64,000 nucleotides of DNA, from positions 558,001 through 622,000 of the forward strand of contig NC_083578.1 in assembly GCF_027579695.1 (NCBI RefSeq), in the 5' to 3' direction. The notes under the pieces are model-generated. The model made no database searches. It saw nothing but the letters and a program-made list of their open reading frames with translations, and was not told where the DNA came from. Positions 33,001 to 45,175 of this stretch are shown piece by piece; position 1 is the first letter of the stretch; each line of letters opens with the position of its first letter. The DNA comes from Neoarius graeffei. Lineage: Eukaryota > Chordata > Actinopteri > Siluriformes > Ariidae. The position numbers and the translations under genes were made by a program.

Positions 33001-33601
33001 GCTACTCAGCCTTAGCTCCGGCCCGACAGCTAACGCGGCGGAGTCGGCCTTTTTTCATCCAATTATCAGCAATTTACTTTACATACAGGAACTCGTCTAA
33101 ACACACAGTGTCTACAACACTACTGTTTTATATTTAACCAATAACTACAACTGTATTGTTTTAATATAAAAACACATTAACAAAATAAACCGTGTGGAAA
33201 ATAATCCCAGCCATGCCAAAACAGCCTCACACACAAAATAACTTATCCCAAACAACCTTAGCTTCGTTCTGTAAAATACTATGGTTATTCATCCAAAATA
33301 ATTGTGTCATAAAACAACTTAATGTCGAAAAGGCACTTACTGAGAAACTCTGCCAAGTGCTGCATACAGCAAATGGACTGAACTGAAGTGGTGTCTGTTG
33401 AAACTGTTGAAGAAATTGTTGGTGTCTGTTGAAACTGTTGAAGAGCGCCCACGTGGTCCCGCCCCGCGGGTGTATAAACCTATCACTGCTCACTGTATCA
33501 TTCTGCTCACATCCGACGCTGACCCGGGGAAAGGGTTGGCCTGTCAGACAGAGCCAATGCGGACCTTAGAACATCAGCTGTGGACTGTAATGCTATCTGG
33601 G

Positions 33602-33975
33602 CTTGGCTGATCTAGCAGCATGTAGCTTCTCAGTGATGGCCAAAAAGGCAGTTTCTGTGGAATATGCTGATTTAAAGCCAGACTGTTTAGAATCTTGGAA
33701 GTTGTGGGTGAGACAGAGAGACAGTTGACTGTAGAAAATGTGAAAGAAATGAGAGAAGTGATACTGGTTGGTGGCTGTTGATATTTGAGGGATGCAGAAG
33801 TGCACAGGTTTCAGGATGAGAAGAACCTGGCACTCTTGAATGCAGTACATGACCAGATGATGTGGAGTTATGAATAACAGTAGTGATGAAGGAGAGAAGG
33901 GCTTGCGAAATGGTCTGAAGCACTGTGGAAGTGTTTGGATTCAATGGGCGAGTGGTGGGATTGCAGGACAATATG
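33602..33975 (-). pseudogene. LINE D piece 1: RT fingers
   Basis: Minus strand: NPTTRPLNPNTSTVLQTISQALLSFITTVIHNS, then SNINSHQPVSLLSFLS, QSGFKSAYSTETAFLAITEKLHAARSAK. Two frames are needed. The left edge is the TIR of the 30668-33601 transposon. Continuation of the protein (LSSVLILLNLSAAFD) is found at 30595-30667. Confidence 0.8.
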
Positions 33976-34074
33976 GCATGTAGGATCTGTTCTGTTCTAC
34001 TGATAAGGGAAACATGTCATCGTAACACACACACACACACACACATACACACACACAGATACAGGTTAATATTC

Positions 34075-34500
34075 ACAGATCTTCAGTTAATGGTCACATT
34101 AACCATCAGAATGGAGAAAAATCACAGTTATCTCAGTGACTTTCACCATGCTGTGGGTGTGGTTATTGGTGGTTTGAGTATTTCAGAAACTGCTGATATC
34201 CAGGGATTTTCACACACAACACTCTCTAGAGTTTATACAGAACACCTCCAATGGGCATCAGTTCTATTCTTCTATCAGTTATCATTAGTTCTGTTCTCAT
34301 CTTCTTGTATCAACTGTTCTCTCATGGAGACTGGAGTATAAACTGTTCTTAGGAGCTGGAAAGACCTTGTTGATGAGAGCGGTGTGGGGAGAATGGACAG
34401 AGCTGACAGGAAGGCTGTGTCACTCAAATAACCACTCTTTACAACTGTGTTGAACAGAAAAGCATCTCAACACATCAATCACTGAGACGGCTGAGCCAGC
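34075..34500 (-). repeat. Interspersed fish repeat, reverse orientation
   Basis: Contains reverse complements of ATTTCAGAAACTGCTGAT- and CACAATTTTT..TTCTGATG-type blocks also seen forward at 57470-57940 and partly at 54690-54865. It is non-coding and moderately diverged. Family name not determined. Confidence 0.6.
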
Positions 34501-34795
34501 AGAACAGCACATCGGGTTCCTGTCCCATCATGTTCCACACTGTCCCACCCTGTTCCATCATGTCCCACGCCATGAAACTTTTTATTGGTTCAAGTACATT
34601 AGTTCTACTAGATGTTGAAGTCCTTTATTTCCAGAAAATTCTTCTCACATTCTTTCTTCTCACCTCCTTGTTTCCCATGAGAAAGTCTCTCTCTCTCGCT
34701 CTCTCTCTCTCATACAGACCAACAATGATGTAAATGTGAATCTGCCTTTGTGTTGAATGGATAAAGGATTTCTTTGAGGTCCAAAATCAAGAACA

Positions 34796-34853
<58 letters not shown>

Positions 34854-34895
34854 CCTGTATTTCTTCATACCTATGGAATGAGTGGTTTTGGGGTT

Positions 34896-34945
<50 letters not shown>

Positions 34946-35133
34946 GTACTTCTTTATTTGGGTTGACAGATAGACATTTATCATAGCAAAAACCAAATTT
35001 TATAGGAGTTTTATACAAAACTAAAAGAGTCTGCTCACTGAGTGTCCTAAGGATACATGTGGCACCTACGTCTCTAAATGAAGAGGCTCCCAATTATGCT
35101 GGATACTGAACAGAATTTGGTACATTTTTTTAC

Positions 35134-35189
<56 letters not shown>

Positions 35190-36171
35190 AGCTGTTGGTC
35201 TGGATTTGGTCACAAGTTCTCATCTACATCACATCTGATGTTCTCTCTAGCGATATATCTCAGGTCGGATCTCTTGGCTGTCCTGATCCATCCTGGACAT
35301 TGCTCTGGATAAATATCCTGGCATCCAGCATTCATAGCATTCAGTAATGACGTGATCAGGTGGACGGTGGTCATATACCTTCTACCTCCCTGGTGGAGAT
35401 TCTCCCCATGGGGTTCAGAGAGGGGGAGTCTGGTGGCAGAAACAGTGAGGACCTTCAACCAGTAACCGGGAAGCCAAATAATGGACCAAATATTGATATT
35501 GCTCTGGATAAATATTTATCCAGAGCAAAAAGTCACCAGTTCGATTACCTGGGCCAGCAGGAATGGCTGAAGTGCCCTTGAGCAAGACCCCTAACCCCCA
35601 CCTGCCCTCCAGGCTGCTCTGGGTGTGCTGTACATCATTCTGGATAATGTAATGTACTGTAACGTCCATGAGCGTGCTGAAACCTCTCTGTGACTGCAGT
35701 GGAGTGATGGAATGCCACATTATCTCACATCACAACACATACTGGAGCATCTGTCTCTCTCACTCTCTGTCTCTGTCTTACTCTCTGTCTGTATCTGTGT
35801 GTCTCTGTCTCTCGGTCTGTGTACCTGTCTTTATCGCTCTCTGTCTCTCTGTCTGTCTCTCTGTCTTTATTGCTCTCTGTCTCTGTCTCTCTCTCTGTCT
35901 TTATCACTCTCTGTCTGTCTCTCTGTCTTTATCACTCTCTGTCTGTCTCTCTGTCTTTATCACTCTCTGTCTTTGTCTCTCTGTCTGTCTCTCTGTCTTT
36001 ATTGCTCTCTGTCTCTGTCTTTCTCTCTGTCTTTATCACTCTCTGTCTCTGTCTCTCTGTCTCTGTCTCACTCTCTGCCTCTCTGTCTGTCTCTCTGCAG
36101 ATGTTAATGGTTGAGTATGTCATAAGTCCAAAATTACACACGGTGGTTTAAACCCTCGGCACACTGAATCC

Positions 36172-36208
<37 letters not shown>

Positions 36209-36464
36209 GACTGAGTTCATCACACTGAGACTGTCTGACTTCACACTCTTCCCACAGTGCTGAGTGAGCACAAACTCACAGCTTTCCTGCAGGTGTCTCC
36301 CAGGGGATGATGGGTAAAAACCTCTCTGGTTTTAAAGAATATAAATAAAATCCTGAGCGTTAGCAAGTGAAAATATTTCAAACATCTCTCAGCATTTGTC
36401 CTCATTTCAATGTATTTTATTCTATTAGCAGGTCATTTTGCTTCTTTTTTTAGAAATAAATATC
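34501..36464. repeat. Microsatellite-rich non-coding tract
   Basis: No gene seen. It holds (TC)n 34684-34710; (TC)n(TG)n 34795-34850; (AC)n 34899-34943; (AC)n 35137-35186; a 350-bp degenerate array of TCTCTGTCTCTCTGTCTTTAT-like units at 35750-36100; and (TG)n 36176-36205. A small direct repeat (TATTGATATTGCTCTGGATAAATAT-like) occurs around 35290 and 35490. Long open frames here are repeat artefacts. Confidence 0.85.
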
Positions 36465-36610
36465 ACTTCCGGTTATCGATGTAAGGGTGCAGCACGTTGC
36501 CGCCGGGTCTCCCGATCACATTTGTTAAATTTTCTACTTTAACATCAGACTTTCTTTCACCAAACTGCCACAGCTTGTTTTAAAGTCATTTGGTATGTTT
36601 TGGTACTAAA

Positions 36611-37533
36611 ATGAGCAATATCAAGTTGAAGAAAGCCAACATACAAACTCCAGTTGCAACACGAGCCAGCACTAGCATAGCAAGCAAACTCTCAGCCATG
36701 GCAGCCTACGCAGTCTCAGCTAACACACCTGCTAACAGCAAAGATGTTAATGTTAGCTTACCTGCCCAGGGAGCTACTGACTCCATCTCCGTGTCGCAAC
36801 TGGTGGCCGAGCTGGTGAAGCAGAGAGCCGGCTTGAAAGATGATGTCTCTGAGCTGATTCAAGAGTCCTTAAAGCCACTCCAGACAACTACGGATGCCCT
36901 CCGGGACGCAGTCGGTTCTTTCCAGGCCCGCTTTACAGCGACGGAAACCATCGCTGGGGAGAATATTGAATGACTGACCACAGCCGAGGCTACAATTAAA
37001 TCTCTCCAAACTCAAAACCAAGCACTGCTGGACTGCATAGACAACATTGAAAACAGGTCATGCAGGTCCAATTTGAGGATAGTGAACATCCCGGCGAGAA
37101 TGGCAAGGACCCGGTCAAGTTTATCGCCGATCTCCTGATGGAGTGTATGGGTCCCGATGCGTTTACTGAACCGCCTGAGCTGGAAAGGGCTCACCGGTCG
37201 ACTGGCCCAAAGCCGAAAGATGGGAAACCAGCAAGACCTTTTGTCATGCGCTTTCTTCGGTTTCAGCAGAGAGAGGCAGCCTTGCAATGGTCCAGGAATC
37301 ATGTGGTAGTTTTTCAGGAGAAGGCTCTGAGGTTTTATCCCGACCTGAGCTCCATACTGGCGAGGAAACGCGCAGCTTTCAACAAGGTGAAACAGGCGCT
37401 CTACCAGAAGGGAGTTCGGTTTCGGCTGATGTACCCCGCTTGCCTGGTGGTGACTTTTGAGGTGCAGACTTTCACCTTCGAGTCACCTGAGGATGCTCAA
37501 GATTTTTACAACCGTCAGGTAATTAAGGAGTGA
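36611..37533 (+). pseudogene. L1 ORF1 (RNA-binding chaperone), broken
   Basis: The N-terminal part (MSNIKLKKANIQTP..., 36611-36970) is followed by an in-frame TGA at 36971, a coiled-coil-like stretch (AEATIKSLQTQNQALLDCIDNIENRS), and a frameshift near 37075. The conserved L1 ORF1 domain then runs DPVKFIADLLMECMG, PELERAHRSTGPKPKDG, FVMRFLRFQQREAAL, LRFYPDLS..KRAAFNKVKQALYQKGVRFRLMYPA. In active L1s this protein coats the RNA as a trimer. The order and length match fish L1/Tx1-group ORF1. Confidence 0.86.
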
Positions 37534-37872
37534 TAAAAACGTCTGTGACCGGCGGCGCTCATTAGTAAGAAGGATGGTCTCTACAACAGGCACTGGACTT
37601 AATGATCTGGACTTTACATTAAAAAAGAGACTTTTCATACTCAGACTCTCTTACTGCTTGGCACAGGTACCTTCATTTTTCTCTTCTTTTCTTTCTGTCT
37701 TTTTTTTCTTCATCCAAGATTTCCAGGTATTGACTTTATTTTATTTCCCTTTATTTCTCTCTCCTACATTATACAAGTAGAATATCGGTTGGCTTAAATA
37801 AATAGTTCATTGTTGTTTAAGGCCACTTTAGGTACAGGAGTTGAAATAATTTGTGACACATTAATACTATTG

Positions 37873-38017
37873 CAGCCCTGTGATGACCTGGCGACTTGTC
37901 CAGGGTGAACCCCGCCTTTCGCCCGTAGTCAGCTGGGATAGGATCCAGCTTGCCTGCGACCCTGTAGAACAGGATAAAGCAGCTAGAGATAATGAGATGA
38001 GATGAGATGTTGGGTTA
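37873..38017 (+). mobile_element. 5'-truncated SINE fragment
   Basis: Only the 3' body of the SINE (CAGCCCTGTGATGACCTGG to GATGAGATGAGATG) is present, lying between L1 ORF1 and ORF2. No tRNA-like head and no clear TSD. Confidence 0.85.
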
Positions 38018-38544
38018 ATCCACACTTGTTCATGCCCTCAGTGCCGTATATATTTCTCTCTTGTCGAGACAACTTGGTGTGTGTTTATGCAGTGATGTTA
38101 ATGCCCTTGTTCAAATGATTGGGAGCACCTCGAGTGAGAATTGAGTTGATGAGGATGCAGTCGCAGAAGAATAGGAAAGATATGGTGGGCCTGCAGTTTG
38201 CCTCAGTTGGGGAGGTTAACATAGGCAACGTTTTCATGTTGTTTTATTATGTTCTATTGTTATATTGGGGAATTGGGGTTTCTGTTAGGGTTATTAGGGT
38301 ATTGGGTGTGTGCATCTCTGGATTTCAATTTCATTTTGGCAGCATTATTAGTTTGTCTTCACCATTTTACTATTTATTTTTAAGTGGAGTTGGTTTTCAT
38401 ATGCTCTTTGGAGTGAATGTTGGGCTGTGGTGCAGCAGAGTGTGTAGCTCCACAGACATAACTGACCGATTTCATAGGTCATGAACAGGACACAGGAGAG
38501 TAGTCAGAATATAGGAGGGGCAAATGCAAGATTTATTTCATAGA

Positions 38545-41500
38545 ATGCCAAAGGCCTGAACGGACCTGTAAAATGAACTAGGATATTTGCACATCTTAAA
38601 CTTTTAAAATGTGAAATTGCTTTTTTGCAGGAAACACATTTAATGGTTAAAGACCACATCAGACTTAAAAAATCGTGGGTGGGCCAAATTTTTCATTTGA
38701 GTTTTAATTCCAGGTCACGTGGCACAGCAATTATAGTTCATAAAAAAACTCTTTTCAATGCCACAAATATTATATCTGACCCACATGGCTGTTTTATTAT
38801 TGTTTCAGGGTCCCTCTACCATAAACCTGTCCTACTGGTTAATGTGTATGCACCCAACTGGGACGATGAGAAATTTATGGAAAAAGTCATCTCTTCTATA
38901 CCTGACCTAAACTCTCGCTGCTTAATTTTTGGAGGAGACTTAAATTGTGCAATTAACCCCTCCCTGGACCGTTCCAGCCCAAGGTCAACAACTCCCTCCA
39001 AAATGGTTAAAATGTCGGCATTCATGAATCAAATTGGGTATATTGATCCATGGCGCTTTCGCTTTCCTCATAGTATTCTCCTTTTTTTCACACGTCCCAC
39101 CACTCTTATAGCAGAATTGATTATTTTTTCATTGACTGTGCTTTACTTCCCTTTGTTAAAAACATAGAATATTCCACCATAATTGAATCTGACCATGCCC
39201 CTGTAATACTAGATCTCTCCTTCCCACTTAACTTCTCTGACCGGGCCCCATGGAGACTTGATACTACACTGCTGACAGACAAAGAATTCTGCCAAATGAT
39301 TTCAACAGCCATTGAAGATTTCTTAGACACCAATAAGAAGGATAATATCTCTCCCTCCCTCCTATGGCAGACCCTTAAGGTGGTAATAAGGGGAAATATT
39401 ATCTCATACACATCTAGGGCAAATAAAGCTAGAAGGCAAGAACAAGAACAACTTCTCAGTTCAATAATTGACATAGATCATCAATACACTACTTCTCCCA
39501 CTCCAGAAATTTACAAAAATAAGTTGGATCTTCAAGCCAAATATGAATTATTATCATCTGAAAAAACAGAACATCTACTACTGAAGTCACGAGGCTTTGT
39601 CTATGAACACGGCGAAAAGGCTGGCAGACTGCTAGCGCATCAATTAAAATGTAAGTCTTCTGATCAACAGGTCCCACAAATAGGGAAGGAAAACAGAGAG
39701 CTTACTACAGACCCCCTCGAAATCAATGAAACCTTCAGAGCTTTCTATGCAAAACTCTACACCTCAGAATCACCCAGTGATGATACCGATATTAATTTTT
39801 TTTTCAAATTTAAATGCCCCTGTTATTAACCCTGTTCATAAAGCAGAACTAGAACTACCCCTAGGACAAATGGAGATTTTTAGTGCGATTTCGGCTATGC
39901 AAAGTGGCAAGGCTCCGGGCCCTGATGGTTACCCGATCGAATTTTACAAAAAATTCTCAACCAAATTAACTCCACTTATCTTAGAAATGTTCAATGATTC
40001 AATGAGTACTGGGGCCTTGCCACAGACGCTGACCGAGGCATCTATAACACTTATACCGAAGCCCGGGAAGGATAGAACACAGTGTGGATCATATCGTAGC
40101 CTGCAGGGAATCGGCTGTCAGACATTCTGTCGCATGTCCCAGACCCGGTGAAATGTAACTGAATTGTCTTGGCCAGGCCTAAGGGTCCCATCTGCATCTC
40201 ATCATTGCTGAGGAGTGTGCTCCCATCACCCAATCAAGCATCCAGCCAGAGCAGGTCATGATATATTTTTTACCATATTAACATGCCATTGTGCGTCATG
40301 CCTGATGTAAAGACTCTCGTCTCTGCGAGTCTACCACACAGATTTAATACTTGTCATTTTTAGGGCATACCTAACAACGTGTTTTCTTTCTCTCTCTCTC
40401 TCCCCCCCCCCCCATCTGTCCCTCTGAGTTACATGTTGATCCTGGGATTGAGATGCTGGCCTCTTCTGCCCCTCGGACCTGCTTGGTCCATCCTGGTGCC
40501 CTGTGTCTGGTCGGAGTTTTATCGCCCCACTCCTGTGAAGGACGGCCCCATGAGGACAGTTGAGGGTTATACCTGTTAAAACTGTTAATGTTATAGTCAG
40601 GCTGTCTGTTGTTGCCCAAATGAGGATGGGTTCCCTTTTGAGTCTGGTTCCTCTCGAGGTTTCTTCCTCATGTCGTCTGAGGGAGTTTTTCCTTGCCACC
40701 GTCGCCACAGGCTTGCTCATTGGGGATAGATTAGGGATAAAATTAGCTCATGTTTTAAGTCGTTCAAATTCTGTAAAGCTGCTTTGCGACAATGTTTATT
40801 GTTAAAAGCGCTGTACAAATAAACTTGATATCGGCCCATTTCATTGTTAAATTGCGATATTAAAATATTAGCTAAAGCACTCACCAGGCGTCTAGAATCT
40901 GTTACTGATGAGGTAATCTCCCCTGATCAAACTGGCTTCATGACTGGTCGTCATTCTTTCTCTAACATCTGGAACCTTCTTAATGTCGTGCACTCTCCTG
41001 CATCCAGGGGGGTGCCTGAGGTGGTTATCTCCCTGGATGCAGAGAAAGCTTTTGATAGAGTTGAGTGGGCATATTTATTTAAATGTCTGCAAGCCTTTGG
41101 TTTCGGACCCACTTTCGTTGCTTGGATTAAACTTCTATACACTTCACCTAAGGCATCAGTGGTCACGAACGGGAAGAGCTCAAAATTTTTCTCATTATCT
41201 AGAGGGACACGCCAGGGGTGCCCACTAAGTCCACTTCTGTTTGCGTTCACCATTGAGCCTCTGTCTATCATGTTAAAATCATCCCCGACAATAAATGGAA
41301 TTTCTCGATGGGGGCGGGAACACAGGGTGGCTTTATATGCTGACGACCTACTGTTGTATATGTCCGACCCGGTGCGGTGCATCCCCCACATAGTTCAGAT
41401 GTTGCGTAGATTTGGTATCTTTTCGGGCTACAAGATCAACCTTACAAAGAGTGAGTGCTTTCCAGTAAACAACTTAGCTCTTTTAATCCCACAAAGAGAC

Positions 41501-42700
41501 CTGCCATTTCATCTGTCTAAATCTGGCTTCAAATATTTGGGAATTAATATTACACGGACTTTCTCTAAGCTATACAAAGAAAACTTCACACCCCTCATTA
41601 ATAAGCTACAAAATGATTTACAGAGTTGGAGGTCCATTAATCTTTCACTGGCTGGGAAAATCAACTGTATTAAAATGAACATTTTGCCCTGTTTCCTCTA
41701 TCTTTTTCAATGTCTCCCTGTATTCCTTCCAAAGTCTTTTTTTCAGTCCATTGATAAGACTATATCATCAGTCATTGGGGGGGGGGGGGGGGGGGTAAAG
41801 CCCCTAAAATCCAAAAAAGGCTTCTACAGTGACATCGAACCCAGGGCGGATTGGGTTTGCCAAATTTGCTTCACTATTACTGGCCGGCCAATATTCAGAA
41901 AATTATACACTGGCTCCACACACCAGAACTGTTGTGGTGCAAACTTGAAAATGAATCATGCATCTTGACCTCCCTCCCTGCCCTGGTTACCTCCAGTCTC
42001 CCCCTATTTACCCGACTCTACACCTCTAGCCCGGTTGTTATTAATACTCTACGAACTTGGTCACAATTTCGAAACCATTTTGGTCTAAAAGATTTTTCTA
42101 ATCTGGCCCCTATCTGTGACAATCATCTTTTTCTCCCACCCAGTTTAGACAATACCTTCGCCTTGTGGAAAAGACTCGGCTTCTCCAAATTTAAAGACCT
42201 CTATAGTGAGGGTGTCTTCTCTACTTTCAATCATCTCTCTGAGAAATTCAATCTCCCCGGCTGAAGTCGTTTTCGATACTTCCAGGTCCAACATTTCATG
42301 CAAAATATCAACCTAAACTTCCTGTATGCCACCCGACCTTCTGCGATAGACAACACCCTTCAAATTCCCTCCAATCTAAAAGGCCTCATTTTGAGAATTT
42401 ATTTAAATATATCATCTCTCGGAGATACCTCTCTCAATGCAATTAAAGAGAAATGGGAGGAGGAACTTGGGGTTGGAATACCCAATGAGTCCTGGACTGA
42501 GGCTCTGAAGAGAGTAAATGGGAGCACATCGTGTGCTAGGTTAGTCGTAATTCAGTTTAAGGTCTTGCACCGTGTCCACCTCTCCAAGTCTAAGCTAGCC
42601 AGAATCTATTCTAATGTGGATGAGATTTGCAGCAGATGTCATATTGCTTCAGCAACACTAACACACGTTTTGGTCATGTTCTTCCCTCTCTGATTACTGG
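38545..42700 (+). pseudogene. L1 ORF2: endonuclease and reverse transcriptase, broken
   Basis: Endonuclease: SWNAKGLNGPVK with a stop (about 38550), then the open 38625-39167 frame with FLQETHL, RGTAIIVHK, VNVYAPNWDDEKF and FGGDLNCAIN. RT pieces: KAPGPDGYPIEFYKKF, ASITLIPKPGKDRTQCGSYR, interrupted at 40097-40827. Then CDIKILAKALTRRLE, PDQTGFMTGRHS, LDAEKAFDRVEW, GTRQGCPLSPLLFA, catalytic LYADDLLLYMSD (about 41335) and FKYLGINITR. A 17-base G-run near 41780 and stops break the C-terminal part. The C-terminal region extends to about 43030. Confidence 0.88.
40097..40827 (+). mobile_element. 5'-truncated L2-like LINE 3' end in L1 ORF2
   Basis: A 731-bp copy of the LINE F-type 3' UTR starts TAGCCTGCAGGGAATCGG and ends AATAAACTTG. 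It is flanked by ATATCG (40091-40096 and 40828-40833). Removing it rejoins the L1 RT motif GSYR with PISLLNCDIK. It contains a C-run near 40405. A longer related copy is at 53145-54105. Confidence 0.87.
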
Positions 42701-43720
42701 TCAGCAATTTTCAAAACTCTATCTCAGTCACTAAACCTTAATCTGCAACCCAACGCTTACTCTGCTATCTTTGGAATAGCGCCAACTGACCAGCAGATTC
42801 TCAATAAGCATAAAGACATCATAGCATTCACCACTTTACTTGCTCATAGACAGATTCTGCTGCACTGGAAATCCCCCAAACCACCTAGCTCCTCCCTATG
42901 GATGAGTGACCTTATGCTCCATTTGAGTCTTGAAAAGATTAAATACACACTTAGGGGGTCCAAAAACCTCTTCTACTCTACCTGGAACCCAGTAATGTCT
43001 TCTATCAACACACTAAAAACCCTCCCCGACAATTCATGAACTCAGGAGTGTTACAGCCTGGGGGTTGACACGTTCTTACGGCCCGGCACAACCTCTCTCA
43101 TTTATTCTCAAGCCTGACTCTTTAACTAACTCCACTCTTTAGTTTTTTTTTCTTTGTTTAATTATCTACACCTGATGATAGTCATCATTACCTATTAATA
43201 TTATTAATTTTAGCTGTCTCTTTACCAATTTAATTTCCTTAGTTTGGGATGCACTGCTAGGGGTTTCGTGGAATGGGGGGTGGGATGGGGTGGGAATTGT
43301 ATATTATGTTCTGTTAAAAAATTAAAAAGTATTGTTTTTTATATAACGTGATTTTCTACAACCCGGATTCCAAAAAAGTTGGGACAAAGTACAAATTGTA
43401 AATAAAAACGGAATGCAATAATTTACAAATCTCAAAAACTGATATTGTATTCACAATAGAACATAGACAACATATCAAATGTCGAAAGTGAGACATTTTG
43501 AAATTTCATGCCAAATATTGGCTCATTTGAAATTTCATGACAGCAACACATCTCAAAAAAGTTGGGACAGGGGCAATAAGAGGCTGGAAAAGTTAAAGGT
43601 ACAAAAAAGGAACAGCTGGAGGACCAAATTGCAACTCATTAGGTCAATTGGCAATAGGTCATTAACATTACTGGGTATAAAAAGAGCGTCTTGGAGTGGC
43701 AGCGGCTCTCAGAAGTAAAG

Positions 43721-45175
43721 ATGGGAAGAGGATCACCAATCCCCCTAATTCTGCGCCGACAAATAGTGGAGCAATATCAGAAAGGAGTTCGACAGTGTAA
43801 AATTGCAAAGAGTTTGAACATATCATCATCTACAGTGCATAATATCATCAAAAGATTCAGAGAATCTGGAAGAATCTCTGTGCGTAAGGGTCAAGGCCGG
43901 AAAACCATACTGGGTGCCCGTGATCTTCGGGCCCTAAGATGGCACTGCATCACATACAGGCATGCTTCTGTATTGGAAATCACAAAATGGGCTCAGGAAT
44001 ATTTCCAGAGAACATTATCTGTGAACACAATTCACCGTGCCATCCGCCGTTGCCAGCTAAAACTCTATACTTCAAAGAAGAAGCCGTATCTAAACATGAT
44101 CCAGAAGCGCAGACGTCTTCTCTGGGCCAAGGCTCATTTAAAATGGACTGTGGCAAAGTGGAAAACTGTTCTGTGGTCAGACGAATCAAAATTTGAAGTT
44201 CTTTATGGAAATCAGGGACGCCGTGTCATTCGGACTAAAGAGGAGAAGGACGACCCGAGTTGTTATCAGCGCTCAGTTCAGAAGCCTGCATCTCTGATGG
44301 TATGGGGTTGCATTAGTGCGTGTGGCATGGGCAGCTCACACATCTGGAAAGACACCATCAATGCTGAAAGGTATATCCAGGTTCTAGAGCAACATATGCT
44401 CCCATCCAGACGACGTCTCTTTCAGGGAAGACCTTGCATTTTCCAACATGACAATGCCAAACCACATACTGCATCAATTACAGCATCATGGCTGCGTAGA
44501 AGAAGGGTCCAGGTACTGAACTAGCCAGCCTGCAGTCCAGATCTTTCACCCATAGAAAACATTTGGCGCATCATAAAACAGAAGATACGACAAAAAAGAC
44601 CTAAGACAGTTGAGCAACTAGAATCCTACATTAGACAAGAATGGGTTAACATTCCAGGTGGCACGGTGGTGTAGTGGTTAGCGCTGTTGCCTCACAGCAA
44701 GAAGGTCCGGGTTCAAGCCCCGTGGCCGGCGAGGGCCTTTCTGTGCGGAGTTTGCATGTTCTCCCCGTGTCCGCGTGGGTTTCCTCCGGGTGCTCCGGTT
44801 TCCCCCACAGTCCAAAGACATGCAGGTTAGGTTAACTGGTGACTCTAAATTGAGCGTAGGTGTGAATGTGAGTGTGAATGGTTGTCTGTGTCTATGTGTC
44901 AGCCCTGTGATGACCTGGCGACTTGTCCAGGGTGTACCCCGCCTTTCGCCCGTAGTCAGCTGGGATAGGCTCCAGCTTGCCTGCGACCCTGTAGAACAGG
45001 ATAAAGCGGCTACAGATAATGAGATGAGATGAGATGAGATGGGTTAACATTCCTATCCCTAAACTTGAGCAACTTGTCTCCTCAGTCCCCAGACGTTTAC
45101 AGACTGTTGTAAAGAGAAAAGGGGATGTCTCACAGTGGGAAACATGGCCTTGTCCCAACTTTTTTGAGATGTGTT
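43721..45175 (+). pseudogene. Tc1-like transposase with stop and SINE insertion
   Basis: Starts [21 protein letters not shown] helix-turn-helix ([21 protein letters not shown]) and an AT-hook-like GRKT lie in the first 70 residues. Catalytic D lies in VLWSDESKF and in [10 protein letters not shown]. The last acidic residue is in LSPIENIW, after an in-frame TAG (44522-44524) where related proteins have Trp. The SINE splits the C-terminus between EWVNIP and IPKLEQL. The end of the protein (SQWETWPCPNFFEM) lies partly in the inverted repeat. Confidence 0.9.
44656..45038 (+). mobile_element. Full-length SINE within Tc1 transposase
   Basis: 383 bp with A and B boxes (B box GGTTCAAGCCC) and a (GAGAT)n tail of four units. 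The exact 15-bp duplication ATGGGTTAACATTCC lies at 44641-44655 and 45039-45053. One of the clearest SINE insertions in the window. Confidence 0.95.

Larger units (their letters stand above)
30668..33601. mobile_element. DNA transposon with 11-bp TIRs, split by RTE LINE
   Basis: Starts CCCAGATAGCA (30668-30678) and ends TGCTATCTGGG (33591-33601), a perfect inverted pair. It lies exactly in a gap of LINE D between AARSAK and LSSVLIL. Subterminal sequence at 30680-30910 repeats GGATC/GGATG motifs many times. No transposase is recognised. An RTE LINE fills 31505-32735. The superfamily and TSD are unclear. Confidence 0.7.
4400..33975 (-). mobile_element. LINE D: CR1/L2-like LINE expanded by nested insertions
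   Basis: Four antisense pieces of one reverse transcriptase ORF appear in the correct order. They are 33602-33975 (fingers, containing QSGFKSAYSTETA), 30595-30667 (SSVLILLNLSAAFD), 27085-27765 (catalytic YVDDTQL; LQLIQNA at its end) and 4400-4746 (LPKFSHTTP to KTYLF at the C-terminus). The joins fall inside conserved motifs: AARSAK joins LSSVLIL, and LIQNA joins SKLPKFSH. The gaps are filled by separate transposons. The net LINE is about 1.5 kb and carries stops. The whole span is therefore a stack of insertions into one old, 5'-truncated LINE. The left end is cut by or abuts the Tc1 at 4397. Confidence 0.75.

Noticed and set aside
35750-36100. Regular repeats as a CRISPR array
   Set aside because: The units are degenerate CT/GT simple sequence with no unique spacers, and the genome is eukaryotic.
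34660-36151. Frames reading [12 protein letters not shown] or SLSLCLSL
   Set aside because: They are translations of CA/TG and CT/GT microsatellites.
41780-41797. G-run in L1 ORF2 as a programmed frameshift or G-quadruplex signal
   Set aside because: It is a single homopolymer in a decayed LINE and is more likely slippage or sequencing error.
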